From assembly GCA_016935415.1 (NCBI GenBank), contig JAFGRA010000125.1:1-32014 (forward strand): a stretch of DNA of 32,014 nt, in the 5' to 3' direction. A program made the translations under genes and the position numbers. The DNA comes from Anaerolineales bacterium (GTDB lineage Bacteria > Chloroflexota > Anaerolineae > Anaerolineales > UBA11579). Within the stretch, counting starts at the first letter, position 1. Every line of letters begins with the position of its first letter. Under the pieces are notes generated by a model. The model made no database searches and was not told the origin of the DNA. It was given only the letters and a program-made list of their open reading frames with translations. Positions 24,575 to 32,014 of this stretch are shown piece by piece.

Positions 24575-25810
24575 CTAATTATGATTTTCGCTAACTTCGT
24601 GATAGATGCCTTCAAGGCGTTCTGCTATCACGCTCCATTTATGATTATTCTGAACGTATGCCAGGCCAGCATCACCGATCCGTTGTCTTATCTCAGGATG
24701 CTGCAATAAATACACCACTTTTCTAGCGAATTCGAGCGGATTCTGGGCGACCTCGATATCCTGACCGGAGACGACATCCAGTGCCGACACCGCCAGCGGG
24801 GTGGATACAACCGGCGTTCCCGTCGCCATTGCTTCCAAAACCTTATTCTGGATACCAGCGCCATAAACGACCGGCGTAAGTGCCAGGGTTGCACTGCGCA
24901 GATAAGGGCGAATATCGGGAACCGTGCCCGTCACCTCAATCGCCGGGTTCTCCGCCAATGCCTGAATTTCGGATACCGGATCTTTACCGACGATCAATAG
25001 CTTAACATCAGGTTTCTGTTCCCAGATCGCAGGCATGATATTCTGCACCAGATGAAGCACCATGGTTACATTAGCATGATAACTCATTTTCCCACTAACG
25101 ATCAACGTGGCCGGTTCGCGTTCGACCTCCTCATTGGGGTGGAAATAATCGAGGTCAACACCATTTGGCAGTACTTTCACAACTCCATTTGCACCGTTTT
25201 CGGGGGCCAGAGAAAGCAAAGCATCCTTGTCAATGGTAGATGTAACCAGCACGCGCTCGAAAGCATCCAACATGGCGCGTTCAAAACGCTCTGTCCGGCT
25301 CAATTCAAAAGTTGTCACCCAGCGCCCAAAAAAGCTCTTGCTGTGAGAAGAAGATTGTCGGAACAGATGCGTGATGCTATCCACACTATCCCAGACAATG
25401 GGGGGCTGTTTCCCTCTACCGGCTAGTTTTTTCTTCAAAAACAACCCGTAGCGTGCCCCGCGCAGATGTTCGATGTGCACAATATCGTAACCATTCCCAT
25501 TAGAACGAGTGCTGATCTCATTCAGCATGAAATCAGCCAACTCCGGCGTCCAGCAATAGACCGATTGCAGCGGCTGTGAAGTCGGCACAGCCAATAAGCT
25601 GTTGCTCAACGAGCGCCACTTTGGCAGCGGGAATGCGTGCACCTGATGGCAATATTGTGCCAGGTTTTCAACATCCTGGCATTCCAGTTCATTCGACACA
25701 AGCGTGGCGACAGTTACCTCATGCCCCTCTCCGGCCAGGAAACGAATCAAATTGTAAGGCCGAACCCGAATCAGATTGGGCACATAAGGGACTACGAAAA
25801 GGATTTTCAT
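24575..25810 (-). CDS. GT4 glycosyltransferase
   Basis: A roughly 411-residue cytoplasmic or membrane-associated GT-B fold glycosyltransferase of family GT4 (group 1), expected to add a sugar from a nucleotide donor to a lipid-linked glycan. The N-terminus MKILFVVPYVPN and FLAGEGHEVTVATL are typical. The donor-binding C-terminal half shows VLPNGVDLDYFHP, LLIVGKDP, VTGTVPDIRPYL and VYGAGIQNKVLEAMATGTPVVST, where the Glu of KVLEA is the conserved nucleotide-contact residue. The frame begins at an ATG at 25840 that overlaps the previous stop, but the family start is the ATG at 25810; neither has a clear ribosome site. Style is close to the glycosyltransferase of exosortase-A-linked loci. Confidence 0.88.
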   Translation of the reverse strand: MKILFVVPYVPNLIRVRPYNLIRFLAGEGHEVTVATLVSNELECQDVENLAQYCHQVHAFPLPKWRSLSNSLLAVPTSQPLQSVYCWTPELADFMLNEISTRSNGNGYDIVHIEHLRGARYGLFLKKKLAGRGKQPPIVWDSVDSITHLFRQSSSHSKSFFGRWVTTFELSRTERFERAMLDAFERVLVTSTIDKDALLSLAPENGANGVVKVLPNGVDLDYFHPNEEVEREPATLIVSGKMSYHANVTMVLHLVQNIMPAIWEQKPDVKLLIVGKDPVSEIQALAENPAIEVTGTVPDIRPYLRSATLALTPVVYGAGIQNKVLEAMATGTPVVSTPLAVSALDVVSGQDIEVAQNPLEFARKVVYLLQHPEIRQRIGDAGLAYVQNNHKWSVIAERLEGIYHEVSENHN

Positions 25811-25832
25811 GTTCACATCTACTACATCTACG

Positions 25833-27401
25833 CTATCCATTACGGACGCGGAATACGATTGCAGCCATAATAATGATCAGAATAGCCGGAACGGCCAGGC
25901 TTAGCCCAATCGAAATCAATTCATCGTTTTCGGACCGGATGTACACGGGTGCATTCGGATCCAACGGTTCTTGTGTCAAAGAAGCCACCATTGCAGTTGC
26001 GGTTGCCGTTGCCTGGGCGGGCGGCGTCGGGCTGGGCTGCCTGGTGGGGGCCAAATATGAATATGCCTTAGGAGCAATCGCGGGGGCGTCTGCCATTCCG
26101 CGTGCATAGTGGATTTGATAAATGGCTTCCCCGTCATCCGATGTCCAAACATGTTTGGCATCACGCGTGAACCAAACCACGTGTAGTTGGTTACCCAGGC
26201 CCACCGCGATGCGCGGCCACTCAGGAACATCGCCAACATACTCTGCCACGACATCAGCATCAGACCAGGAATCCCCATTCCAGGCCATATGGAGCACATC
26301 CAATCCTTCCTGGTTCTGTTTATGTCTTCCTACAAAAACCAAATGCACCATATCGAGACTGTCGTTTTCCATTGCATAGCCATCTTGACCGGTATTTACA
26401 GCCTTCCAACGCCCGCTGACGCCATAAATCGGAACAGCTTCCGTCCAGGTGCGGCCATCATCCCTGGAAATTTGGTAATACAGTCGATTCGTACTTGAAC
26501 GCAGCCAGACAACAATCAACTGCCCCATTCGATCTTGTGCAATCGCAACATTTTTCTTGATATCACGGTAGAGCGGCATGAATTCTTTGGCCGGTTCCCA
26601 GGTCACACCATCGTCATATGACACGGTATGCAATACGGTACTATCAACATTAGAAACTTTACCGAGGGTACCACCAACGCCCGATTCGAACACAACATGA
26701 ATAGCACCGGTACCCGAAATCAGCATTTGTGGTTTCGCCGCACCGGTGGTGGCCAGCGAAATAGGATTGCGATTAGACCAAGTTTCACCGTTATCCGTGG
26801 AACGGCGATAAAAAACCTGATAACAAATCGGGCATTTTTCAGTTTGTACGTTTTCCGTAAACACGAGATGCAATACGCCGTCATTATCTTTCAGCGATTG
26901 CGAAAAATAACCCCAGTCATTAATATTCGCCCGAAATACATTCTCTAATTCACTCGCCATAATACGATTGGCATAGCGTGCCTGAGCATAGAATACATCA
27001 AAGCTACGGAAAGTAATATGAAAAGTTCCGTCAGGATCGACGAACATATTCGGACGGGTTACCTCACTATTGCCAACAGGTACCTGCTGTAACGCAACCA
27101 GATCTTCTGTCGGTGCCCAGTTAGCCCCATCCATGGAATTGGTATACCAGACAACGTCATACGCCTTTGAAGGGTCACCCTGTTGATCGACTTTACTCAG
27201 GATCGTTCCAGCCCAAGAAACATGAATCCGGCCGGTGGCATCCACAGAGATATTAGGAAACCAGCCATCACCCAGCGTGATCGGTTCAGTCCACCCCGTG
27301 AGCGATTGTCCCAGCGCTTCGTCGGCCTGGCTGGACAACACAAATCCCACACAAACTACGATCAAAACAGCAATTAGTATTCGAACATGGATCGCGCGCA
27401 T
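25833..27401 (-). CDS. Secreted, membrane-anchored BNR/sialidase-fold protein
   Basis: A 522-residue predicted extracytoplasmic protein. A signal peptide (MRAIHVRILIAVLIVVCV...) leads into a six-bladed-propeller-like body with at least three Asp-box (BNR) repeats of the S-x-D-x-G-x-TW form: STDNGETWS, SYDDGVTWE and SRDDGRTWT. It ends in a TP-rich spacer and a single membrane helix (ISIGLSLAVPAILIIIMAAIVF) with a short basic tail, so it should stay bound to the membrane. Sialidases share this fold, but catalytic residues cannot be confirmed by eye, so binding or glycan processing are equally possible. A GTG at 27437 could extend the start by 12 residues; the ATG is preferred because a promoter-like pair would place the start of transcription near 27437. 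Confidence 0.8.
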   Translation of the reverse strand: MRAIHVRILIAVLIVVCVGFVLSSQADEALGQSLTGWTEPITLGDGWFPNISVDATGRIHVSWAGTILSKVDQQGDPSKAYDVVWYTNSMDGANWAPTEDLVALQQVPVGNSEVTRPNMFVDPDGTFHITFRSFDVFYAQARYANRIMASELENVFRANINDWGYFSQSLKDNDGVLHLVFTENVQTEKCPICYQVFYRRSTDNGETWSNRNPISLATTGAAKPQMLISGTGAIHVVFESGVGGTLGKVSNVDSTVLHTVSYDDGVTWEPAKEFMPLYRDIKKNVAIAQDRMGQLIVVWLRSSTNRLYYQISRDDGRTWTEAVPIYGVSGRWKAVNTGQDGYAMENDSLDMVHLVFVGRHKQNQEGLDVLHMAWNGDSWSDADVVAEYVGDVPEWPRIAVGLGNQLHVVWFTRDAKHVWTSDDGEAIYQIHYARGMADAPAIAPKAYSYLAPTRQPSPTPPAQATATATAMVASLTQEPLDPNAPVYIRSENDELISIGLSLAVPAILIIIMAAIVFRVRNG

Positions 27402-27443
27402 AGTTCGTAAAAGTCCTTCTCGTCTATTCCTACTCACCGCTTA

Positions 27444-27473
27444 ATTCTACCACTTGTACCGGAATAGCCTCAA
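27444..27473 (-). promoter_or_regulatory. Candidate internal promoter before the BNR protein gene
   Basis: On the minus strand TTGAGG (27468-27473) and TAGAAT (27444-27449) are 18 bases apart. The predicted start near 27437 gives a leader of about 36 bases to the ATG at 27401. It would let the downstream half of the locus be expressed separately from the GT-C genes. Confidence 0.35.
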
Positions 27474-27498
27474 ATAGCTGGGGATATCCTAAGAATTT

Positions 27499-29181
27499 CT
27501 AAGGTTTTAATAAAACTTTATATACCTGCACCTGTCCGGCATCAAAAACCAGGGTCAACGAAGCGCTCTCCGCGGGGTCATAATCACCCAGCGCCGCTTC
27601 GGCCGGGCCGTGGAGCACGTAATCCACACTGTAATCAGCAAAAACCTCGCCTCGCCAGGCATCATTTTTATCGGTTGCGAAGAATTCATCCACAATTTCG
27701 GATTTGGTGTAGAAATCCACCGTTTGTGCCCAGTGCGCCAAAAAGGCATGCGTACCGGTGAACATGGGCACGTATTGGCCGGTGGTCAATGAACTTAAAA
27801 CGACATCATCGCCGTCCGCATTGGCCTCCAACCAATCAAAAGCCGAAAATTCGTCTTCATATAGGTAAAAGGGATAATCATAGCGTGCCAGATCGGTGAA
27901 TCGCCACACCAAGAGGTAAACGTTCGTCGGCAGGATCAGGGCAATAAACCCCACCATCACCAGCTTCTGCACCCGTTCCTTAGTCCAACCCAATTTACGC
28001 TTCTCAACAAAACCCTGTACATAAGGCATGACGTAATCGAACAAACCCCAGGTGACCATGATCGCAATCGGTACCTGCCAGCCATTGAGCAGGTGAATTT
28101 GATAGTCGACCGGCAAATAGATCAGCACAAATGTGACCAGGAACCAGCCAATCACGAAAAGCTCATTATTGCTCTTGGCTCTCAAATCAAACGGGTTCTT
28201 GCGAATCAAGGTGTATATCGCGAACAGAAAAGCCAGACCAAGTAAGATCACCAGATGCAGCAGATTAGGTGTGAACACCCCGGCATTCTTGAACTGAGCC
28301 AATACCTCTTCCCATAACGGGTCAAGAGAAGTCAACAGCACAGAATACAACGCTGGCCAACCGGAAATCAGCCCGACGATCAATCCACTCCAGAACAGGT
28401 ACATGGGGATTTTTCGATCCCGGATCAGGCGCAGCCCGGCATAAGCGGCCAGCACAAAATAAACCGAGATTAGATCATAAGCGTGCTGCCAACCCAGAAA
28501 CAAGGCGAAGAACCCAGCTCCCACCGCATAGCGCAGCTGTCCCTTTGCTGCCCCTCGCAAGATCAGGTCGAACACAAAAATGTAAATCGCCGCGGCAACG
28601 AAGTGCGGGTAGGCCAGGATACACAGGAACGTATTCGCCTCCGCAACATACAGGTCAAGCGGAAAAAGCAGTTCACCATTGGTCAGCGTGTATTTCAACA
28701 CCACCAGCACCCAGCCGAACCCCGAAGTAAAGGTCGTCACCAGGAAAGCAGCCCGGCGCTTACGCACATCTTCGAAGAACCAGGCACTCAGCCAATACAC
28801 CAGCGGCAGAAAAACCAGCGTTGCGGAGAAGCGCAGCACCTGTAAGATGTCCCCAAAGCCCAAACCGGTCAGGTTACTCAAACGCGCCAGTCCCCACCAC
28901 AGCAGGTTGAAAAAGATCGGTGCGTTGGGTTCCGGCGTCAGCTTATTGGCCGAAAGGTTGGCTGTTTTAAATTCCCGCATCCACGAGAAATACTGGGCAT
29001 GATCAGGAATATCCAGCATAATGCCTACAAAGCGCTTTTCCGGGGGTGCGGTCAGCACGCCAAACAGGTAGGGCAAGCTGGTCAGGAAGAGCACGAGGGC
29101 GATGATGATAAACACAAAGCGCCACTCGCCAGCCTTGATCTTTGCAGCTTCTATAGTCTTGGTTTCTGTTTTTTCGTTCAT
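27499..29181 (-). CDS. Polytopic membrane protein, GT-C-like
   Basis: A 560-residue integral membrane protein with about 11 hydrophobic segments and a soluble C-terminal part (about 445-560). The first loop after segment 1 is acidic (MLDIPDHAQYFSWM, about 55-68), the place where GT-C glycosyltransferases keep their catalytic Asp. GT-C enzymes use lipid-phosphate sugars and act on the outer face of the membrane. No named family is recognised, so the GT-C assignment rests on layout and context. It starts five bases after the preceding membrane protein gene, so the two are translationally close and may form a pair. Confidence 0.72.
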   Translation of the reverse strand: MNEKTETKTIEAAKIKAGEWRFVFIIIALVLFLTSLPYLFGVLTAPPEKRFVGIMLDIPDHAQYFSWMREFKTANLSANKLTPEPNAPIFFNLLWWGLARLSNLTGLGFGDILQVLRFSATLVFLPLVYWLSAWFFEDVRKRRAAFLVTTFTSGFGWVLVVLKYTLTNGELLFPLDLYVAEANTFLCILAYPHFVAAAIYIFVFDLILRGAAKGQLRYAVGAGFFALFLGWQHAYDLISVYFVLAAYAGLRLIRDRKIPMYLFWSGLIVGLISGWPALYSVLLTSLDPLWEEVLAQFKNAGVFTPNLLHLVILLGLAFLFAIYTLIRKNPFDLRAKSNNELFVIGWFLVTFVLIYLPVDYQIHLLNGWQVPIAIMVTWGLFDYVMPYVQGFVEKRKLGWTKERVQKLVMVGFIALILPTNVYLLVWRFTDLARYDYPFYLYEDEFSAFDWLEANADGDDVVLSSLTTGQYVPMFTGTHAFLAHWAQTVDFYTKSEIVDEFFATDKNDAWRGEVFADYSVDYVLHGPAEAALGDYDPAESASLTLVFDAGQVQVYKVLLKP

Positions 29182-29186
29182 AGTGT

Positions 29187-30698
29187 TTATGAAGGTTCTT
29201 CTACTTGTTGTGAAATTTTAATTCCGGTCTGTTTGCGCGCCAAACCGATCCAAATGCCCACCAAGGTAACTAACACCAATCCCAACGGCACTAAGCTGGA
29301 AGCACCTGAAAATCCCAGGATCGTTCCCAGGTTGCGGGCGATGTTGCCCGCCCCCCAGTGCACCAAAGCATATTCCGTGAAGGGGTTCTGGATCGCATCC
29401 GAAGGGAAAGCCTGTCCGGCCAGGGTCAGCCCCCAGGTCACCACCAGTGACCACAATGCTAGTACAGCACCGCCAATTCTCAACCACAGCTTGTCAGCCC
29501 AGGCTTGCAGCGTGAAGGCCACGGGCAGCGTGAAGAACGGCAACATCGGCAACAAATAACGTGGGCCAATCGAAAAACCGCCCCACCACATGATCGACGA
29601 AGCGTTGAACAGGAACATCTCCAATGAAACCAGCAGCACGACCACGAACGCCACCCGGTGCACAGCTTTACGCCACCACAGCACAAAGCCCGGCAGCACC
29701 AGCAGCAAAACCGGGGAAATATAGAATAGACCACGGAAACCGCTGAATGTAATGCCCCAACTGGCCGCCCAATACGGCATCGTCAGGCTCATAAAACCGG
29801 TGTTGTGTTCGTCAACCCACAGTTCTGAATAGCTGTATCCCAACGTCAACGGCCCACCGAAAATGTAGGTGTTGTAGGCCATCCATCCGGCCGCCACCAA
29901 TCCGCCCCCCAACGTTAACCAACCGACCTTTAACCAGTTCCCATTCCGATACAGTTTGTAGAACGCGTAAATGTACAATGTCACTACGATCAGGGCAACC
30001 GGATATTCGGTCACTACTGCAAAGCCCAATGCCAGCCCTAATAGGAACAACTTCCAACCGGGAAATTGTTCGTTATCAAACAGCACGTAGAACACCAGGA
30101 AAAGCAGGAAGGCGCTCAACTGGTGCCCGTATAAAGCGCCTGCGTAGGCAAATGCCGGGGTCAGCAGCGCGTAAATCAGCACAACCGCCAGTGCCACCCA
30201 CTGAACCGCGCCCAGTTTTCGGGAGATGCGAAACAGCAAAACGCCCAAAAAAGCAGTCGGAATTACGGCCACCACGAAGGTAATCACGATTTGGGCAATT
30301 GCAAAACGCACCTTTTGTTCCAGGATGCCGGTACCTTCGGTATTCAAAGTCGACTGGAAGGCGGAATTATTACTCAAGCGATCCATTAGGGGATCGATCA
30401 CCGGCAGATCGAGGAAAATGCGCAGCCCAGCGTAAACCGGAATACCAATAAAAGCCGTCCCCGGCGCTTTGTCACTGTAGTAATGATCGCCCACTTTGGC
30501 GTAGTCGACTGTATTAGCGACGTAATTGTCTATCCGAAATGAGCCTTCCTCCACCACCGCAAAGACCATATCCAGGCGCGAGTTCTGGTTAGGGTCGGCC
30601 CAACGCGGGAAGGTATACGCAAAGCACACCACCAGGATCAGGAAAAGCATGATCTCGGTCAAGCGTTCCGACGCAAACCGGTTATTTTTCACTTCCAT
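29187..30698 (-). CDS. Polytopic membrane protein, GT-C-like with YSDKAPG motif
   Basis: A 503-residue integral membrane protein with about 11-12 hydrophobic segments. The first extracytoplasmic loop contains RLD (41-43) followed by GDHYYSDKAPGTAF (70-83); the YSDKAPG motif recurs in GT-C-like proteins of Chloroflexota. It probably transfers a sugar from a polyprenyl-phosphate donor on the outer face, or processes the glycan there. The frame is open to 30743, inside the upstream glycosyltransferase gene; the ATG at 30698 is eight bases after that gene ends and has a weak AGAAG ribosome site, so it is preferred. It lies immediately before the second GT-C-like gene. Confidence 0.78.
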   Translation of the reverse strand: MEVKNNRFASERLTEIMLFLILVVCFAYTFPRWADPNQNSRLDMVFAVVEEGSFRIDNYVANTVDYAKVGDHYYSDKAPGTAFIGIPVYAGLRIFLDLPVIDPLMDRLSNNSAFQSTLNTEGTGILEQKVRFAIAQIVITFVVAVIPTAFLGVLLFRISRKLGAVQWVALAVVLIYALLTPAFAYAGALYGHQLSAFLLFLVFYVLFDNEQFPGWKLFLLGLALGFAVVTEYPVALIVVTLYIYAFYKLYRNGNWLKVGWLTLGGGLVAAGWMAYNTYIFGGPLTLGYSYSELWVDEHNTGFMSLTMPYWAASWGITFSGFRGLFYISPVLLLVLPGFVLWWRKAVHRVAFVVVLLVSLEMFLFNASSIMWWGGFSIGPRYLLPMLPFFTLPVAFTLQAWADKLWLRIGGAVLALWSLVVTWGLTLAGQAFPSDAIQNPFTEYALVHWGAGNIARNLGTILGFSGASSLVPLGLVLVTLVGIWIGLARKQTGIKISQQVEEPS

Positions 30699-30706
30699 AA
30701 CACTTC

Positions 30707-31897
30707 TCAATCCACCAAATAAATTTGATCCAACGGCTGGCACGCCGTCCGGTAATCGTATCTCTCTTTAATCAAGTTGCGCCCGTTCTGACCCAGTGTG
30801 GTCGCCAACGTCTTATCTTCAAGGAGTTGCAGCACGGCCTGGGCAAAGTCTGCCGGCTGGTCGGCAAGCAGTAAATGTTCTCCCGAAACCACCCCAATTC
30901 CCTCCGCCCCCAGCGAGGTCGAAACCAGCGGCAAGCCTTGCGAAAGCGCATTCAGGATTTTCACCCGCATACCCCCACCGGCGCGCAGCGGCACGATCAT
31001 CACCCCAGTATTGGTGTAAAACTCAGCCGGGTCTTCGACATAGCCGGTCACATTGATTCCAGCGTCCTGTGCTCCCAGTTCAACCAATGCTTCCGGCGGG
31101 CGTGAACCCACCAGATCAAAGACGGCATCCAGTCTTTCAACGCGGATCAAGGGGTAAATCTCATCCAGGAACCAGGTCACGCCGTCGATGTTCGGCGGCC
31201 AGAACATGGTGCCGATGTGCAGGATGTGGTCGGCTTCCGGGTTACGCTCGACATACGCTTCTTCATCCGTATCCACTGCAATCGGGATCACGCAGATGTC
31301 CGATTCGTCCACGCCCATGGCTTCTTCCAGGGCGAGCTTGTCCTCATCACTGACCGCCAGCACAGCGTCGAACTCCCGGCAAATCCAGCCTTCGTAGGTC
31401 TTCAACAGCTTCCAATCGCGCCCCAGCAAAACCTTACGCACCCCGCCGCCCATTGTTTCCCACAGCCGCTTATAAAGCAGCCACAAGGCATTATGAGCAT
31501 CCATCACTGTACGCGCGCCGGGCACACGCAACGCGAACTGCCCCATGTTGAGTTGGTCAGCATGCACGATGTCGAATTGTTTCTCCGCGGCCAGCCGGTC
31601 AATCAACTCGCGCATCGCCTTGCGGTCATCGCGCACCATCATCCACGGTTTACCGGTCAGGAAGCTGCGCGCCATCGCCAGACCATCCAGCACCACGTTG
31701 CGCTCCATCGGAACGGTATGCACCGCCGTGCAGTATTCCCGCAATTTCTCCACTTCAGCAGATTGGTCGCCGCGCACGAAGGACACCAAAGTGACCTCAT
31801 GATTTTGGGCTAGATATTTAATTACATTCCAGGTTTTCACCTTGGGACCGCTGTCAGGCGGGTAAGGCAGCACCTGCGTCAATAATAAGACCTGCAC
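30707..31897 (-). CDS. GT4 glycosyltransferase
   Basis: A 396-residue GT-B fold glycosyltransferase of family GT4. It begins MQVLLLTQVLPYPPDSGPKV, a start typical of glycosyltransferases found in exosortase-A-type loci. The acceptor half includes FDIVHADQLNMGQFA and MDAHNALWLL; the donor half has AVDTDEEAYV, LHIGTMFWPPN, VTGYVEDPAEFY and GGGMRVKILNALSQGLPLVST. In the last, Asn stands where Glu is usual (KILEA), which may weaken or alter donor binding. GTG start with GAGGG six bases upstream. It is the first gene seen in the minus-strand run; no gene is seen in 31898-32014, and whether the run continues beyond the window is unknown. Confidence 0.88.
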   Translation of the reverse strand: MQVLLLTQVLPYPPDSGPKVKTWNVIKYLAQNHEVTLVSFVRGDQSAEVEKLREYCTAVHTVPMERNVVLDGLAMARSFLTGKPWMMVRDDRKAMRELIDRLAAEKQFDIVHADQLNMGQFALRVPGARTVMDAHNALWLLYKRLWETMGGGVRKVLLGRDWKLLKTYEGWICREFDAVLAVSDEDKLALEEAMGVDESDICVIPIAVDTDEEAYVERNPEADHILHIGTMFWPPNIDGVTWFLDEIYPLIRVERLDAVFDLVGSRPPEALVELGAQDAGINVTGYVEDPAEFYTNTGVMIVPLRAGGGMRVKILNALSQGLPLVSTSLGAEGIGVVSGEHLLLADQPADFAQAVLQLLEDKTLATTLGQNGRNLIKERYDYRTACQPLDQIYLVD

Positions 31898-32014
31898 GTA
31901 ATTCCCTCGTCGTCGAAATAATTTTTGGGTAGTGGTTAAGTAATAAGTGATAGGTTGTAGCGAACAATAAATATCCTGGTAACAATTTCGTGCATATGAT
32001 CCGACTTCGAGAAA

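Noticed and set aside
27478-27500. Imperfect inverted repeat after the GT-C-like gene (CCTAAGAA with TTCTAAGG)
   Set aside because: One mismatch, AT-rich stem and no T run on the minus strand; not convincing as a terminator.
31217-31813. Plus-strand open frame of 198 codons
   Set aside because: Antisense to the GT4 gene at 30707-31897, which has clear family motifs on the minus strand.

Overview
The window looks like a chromosomal segment of a Chloroflexota bacterium, most likely Anaerolineae-like. This is inferred from gene content and not from a marker gene. The pointers are lipoproteins with Thr/Pro-rich linkers joined to an NBR1-type Ig domain, an SH3-like domain or a beta-propeller; polytopic GT-C-like proteins with a YSDKAPG motif; and roughly 50% GC with mixed ATG/GTG/TTG starts behind GGAGG-type ribosome sites. 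No rRNA, tRNA, CRISPR array, transposase or phage gene was seen. No stretch longer than 300 bases lacks a gene.

Layout: the left part (1-8953) is mainly plus strand and made of apparently independent housekeeping or accessory genes. They are a membrane PAS-GGDEF diguanylate cyclase, two GNAT proteins (one fused to an N-terminal domain of unknown role), a small zinc-ribbon protein, an ASCH-domain protein, a VanZ-like membrane protein, an NBR1-Ig lipoprotein, a SAM methyltransferase (minus strand) and an MFS exporter. Two hairpins mark the convergent gene ends at about 6880 and 8970.

From 9011 to 31897 every gene lies on the minus strand. Read in the direction of transcription (right to left), the order is: GT4 glycosyltransferase, two GT-C-like membrane proteins, a secreted BNR/sialidase-fold protein, a second GT4, a Wzz-tyrosine-kinase fusion, an acyl carrier protein, an AMP-forming ligase, an AsnB-type amidotransferase, a NadE-like synthetase, a HemK/PrmC-like methyltransferase, a membrane acyltransferase, a propeller lipoprotein, the full dTDP-L-rhamnose set (rfbC, rfbB, rfbA, rfbD), two paralogous FHA proteins and an SH3-like lipoprotein. 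Gaps are mostly below 100 bases, with short overlaps at rfbB/rfbA and asnB/nadE. This reads as one large cell-surface polysaccharide locus, split by a few internal promoters (near 27460, 13890 and 10520).

How it may work together: rfbABCD supplies dTDP-L-rhamnose, the GT4 enzymes assemble a glycan on the inner face, the GT-C proteins act from the outer face, and the Wzz-kinase controls chain length and export. The most interesting part is the ACP / AMP-ligase / AsnB / NadE-like / HemK-like block (17261-22966). It resembles the ligase-amidotransferase-ACP set of exosortase-A-associated polysaccharide loci, but carries a NadE-like and a HemK-like enzyme and no exosortase in view. It may make or attach an amidated or methylated acyl group on the glycan; that function is inference.
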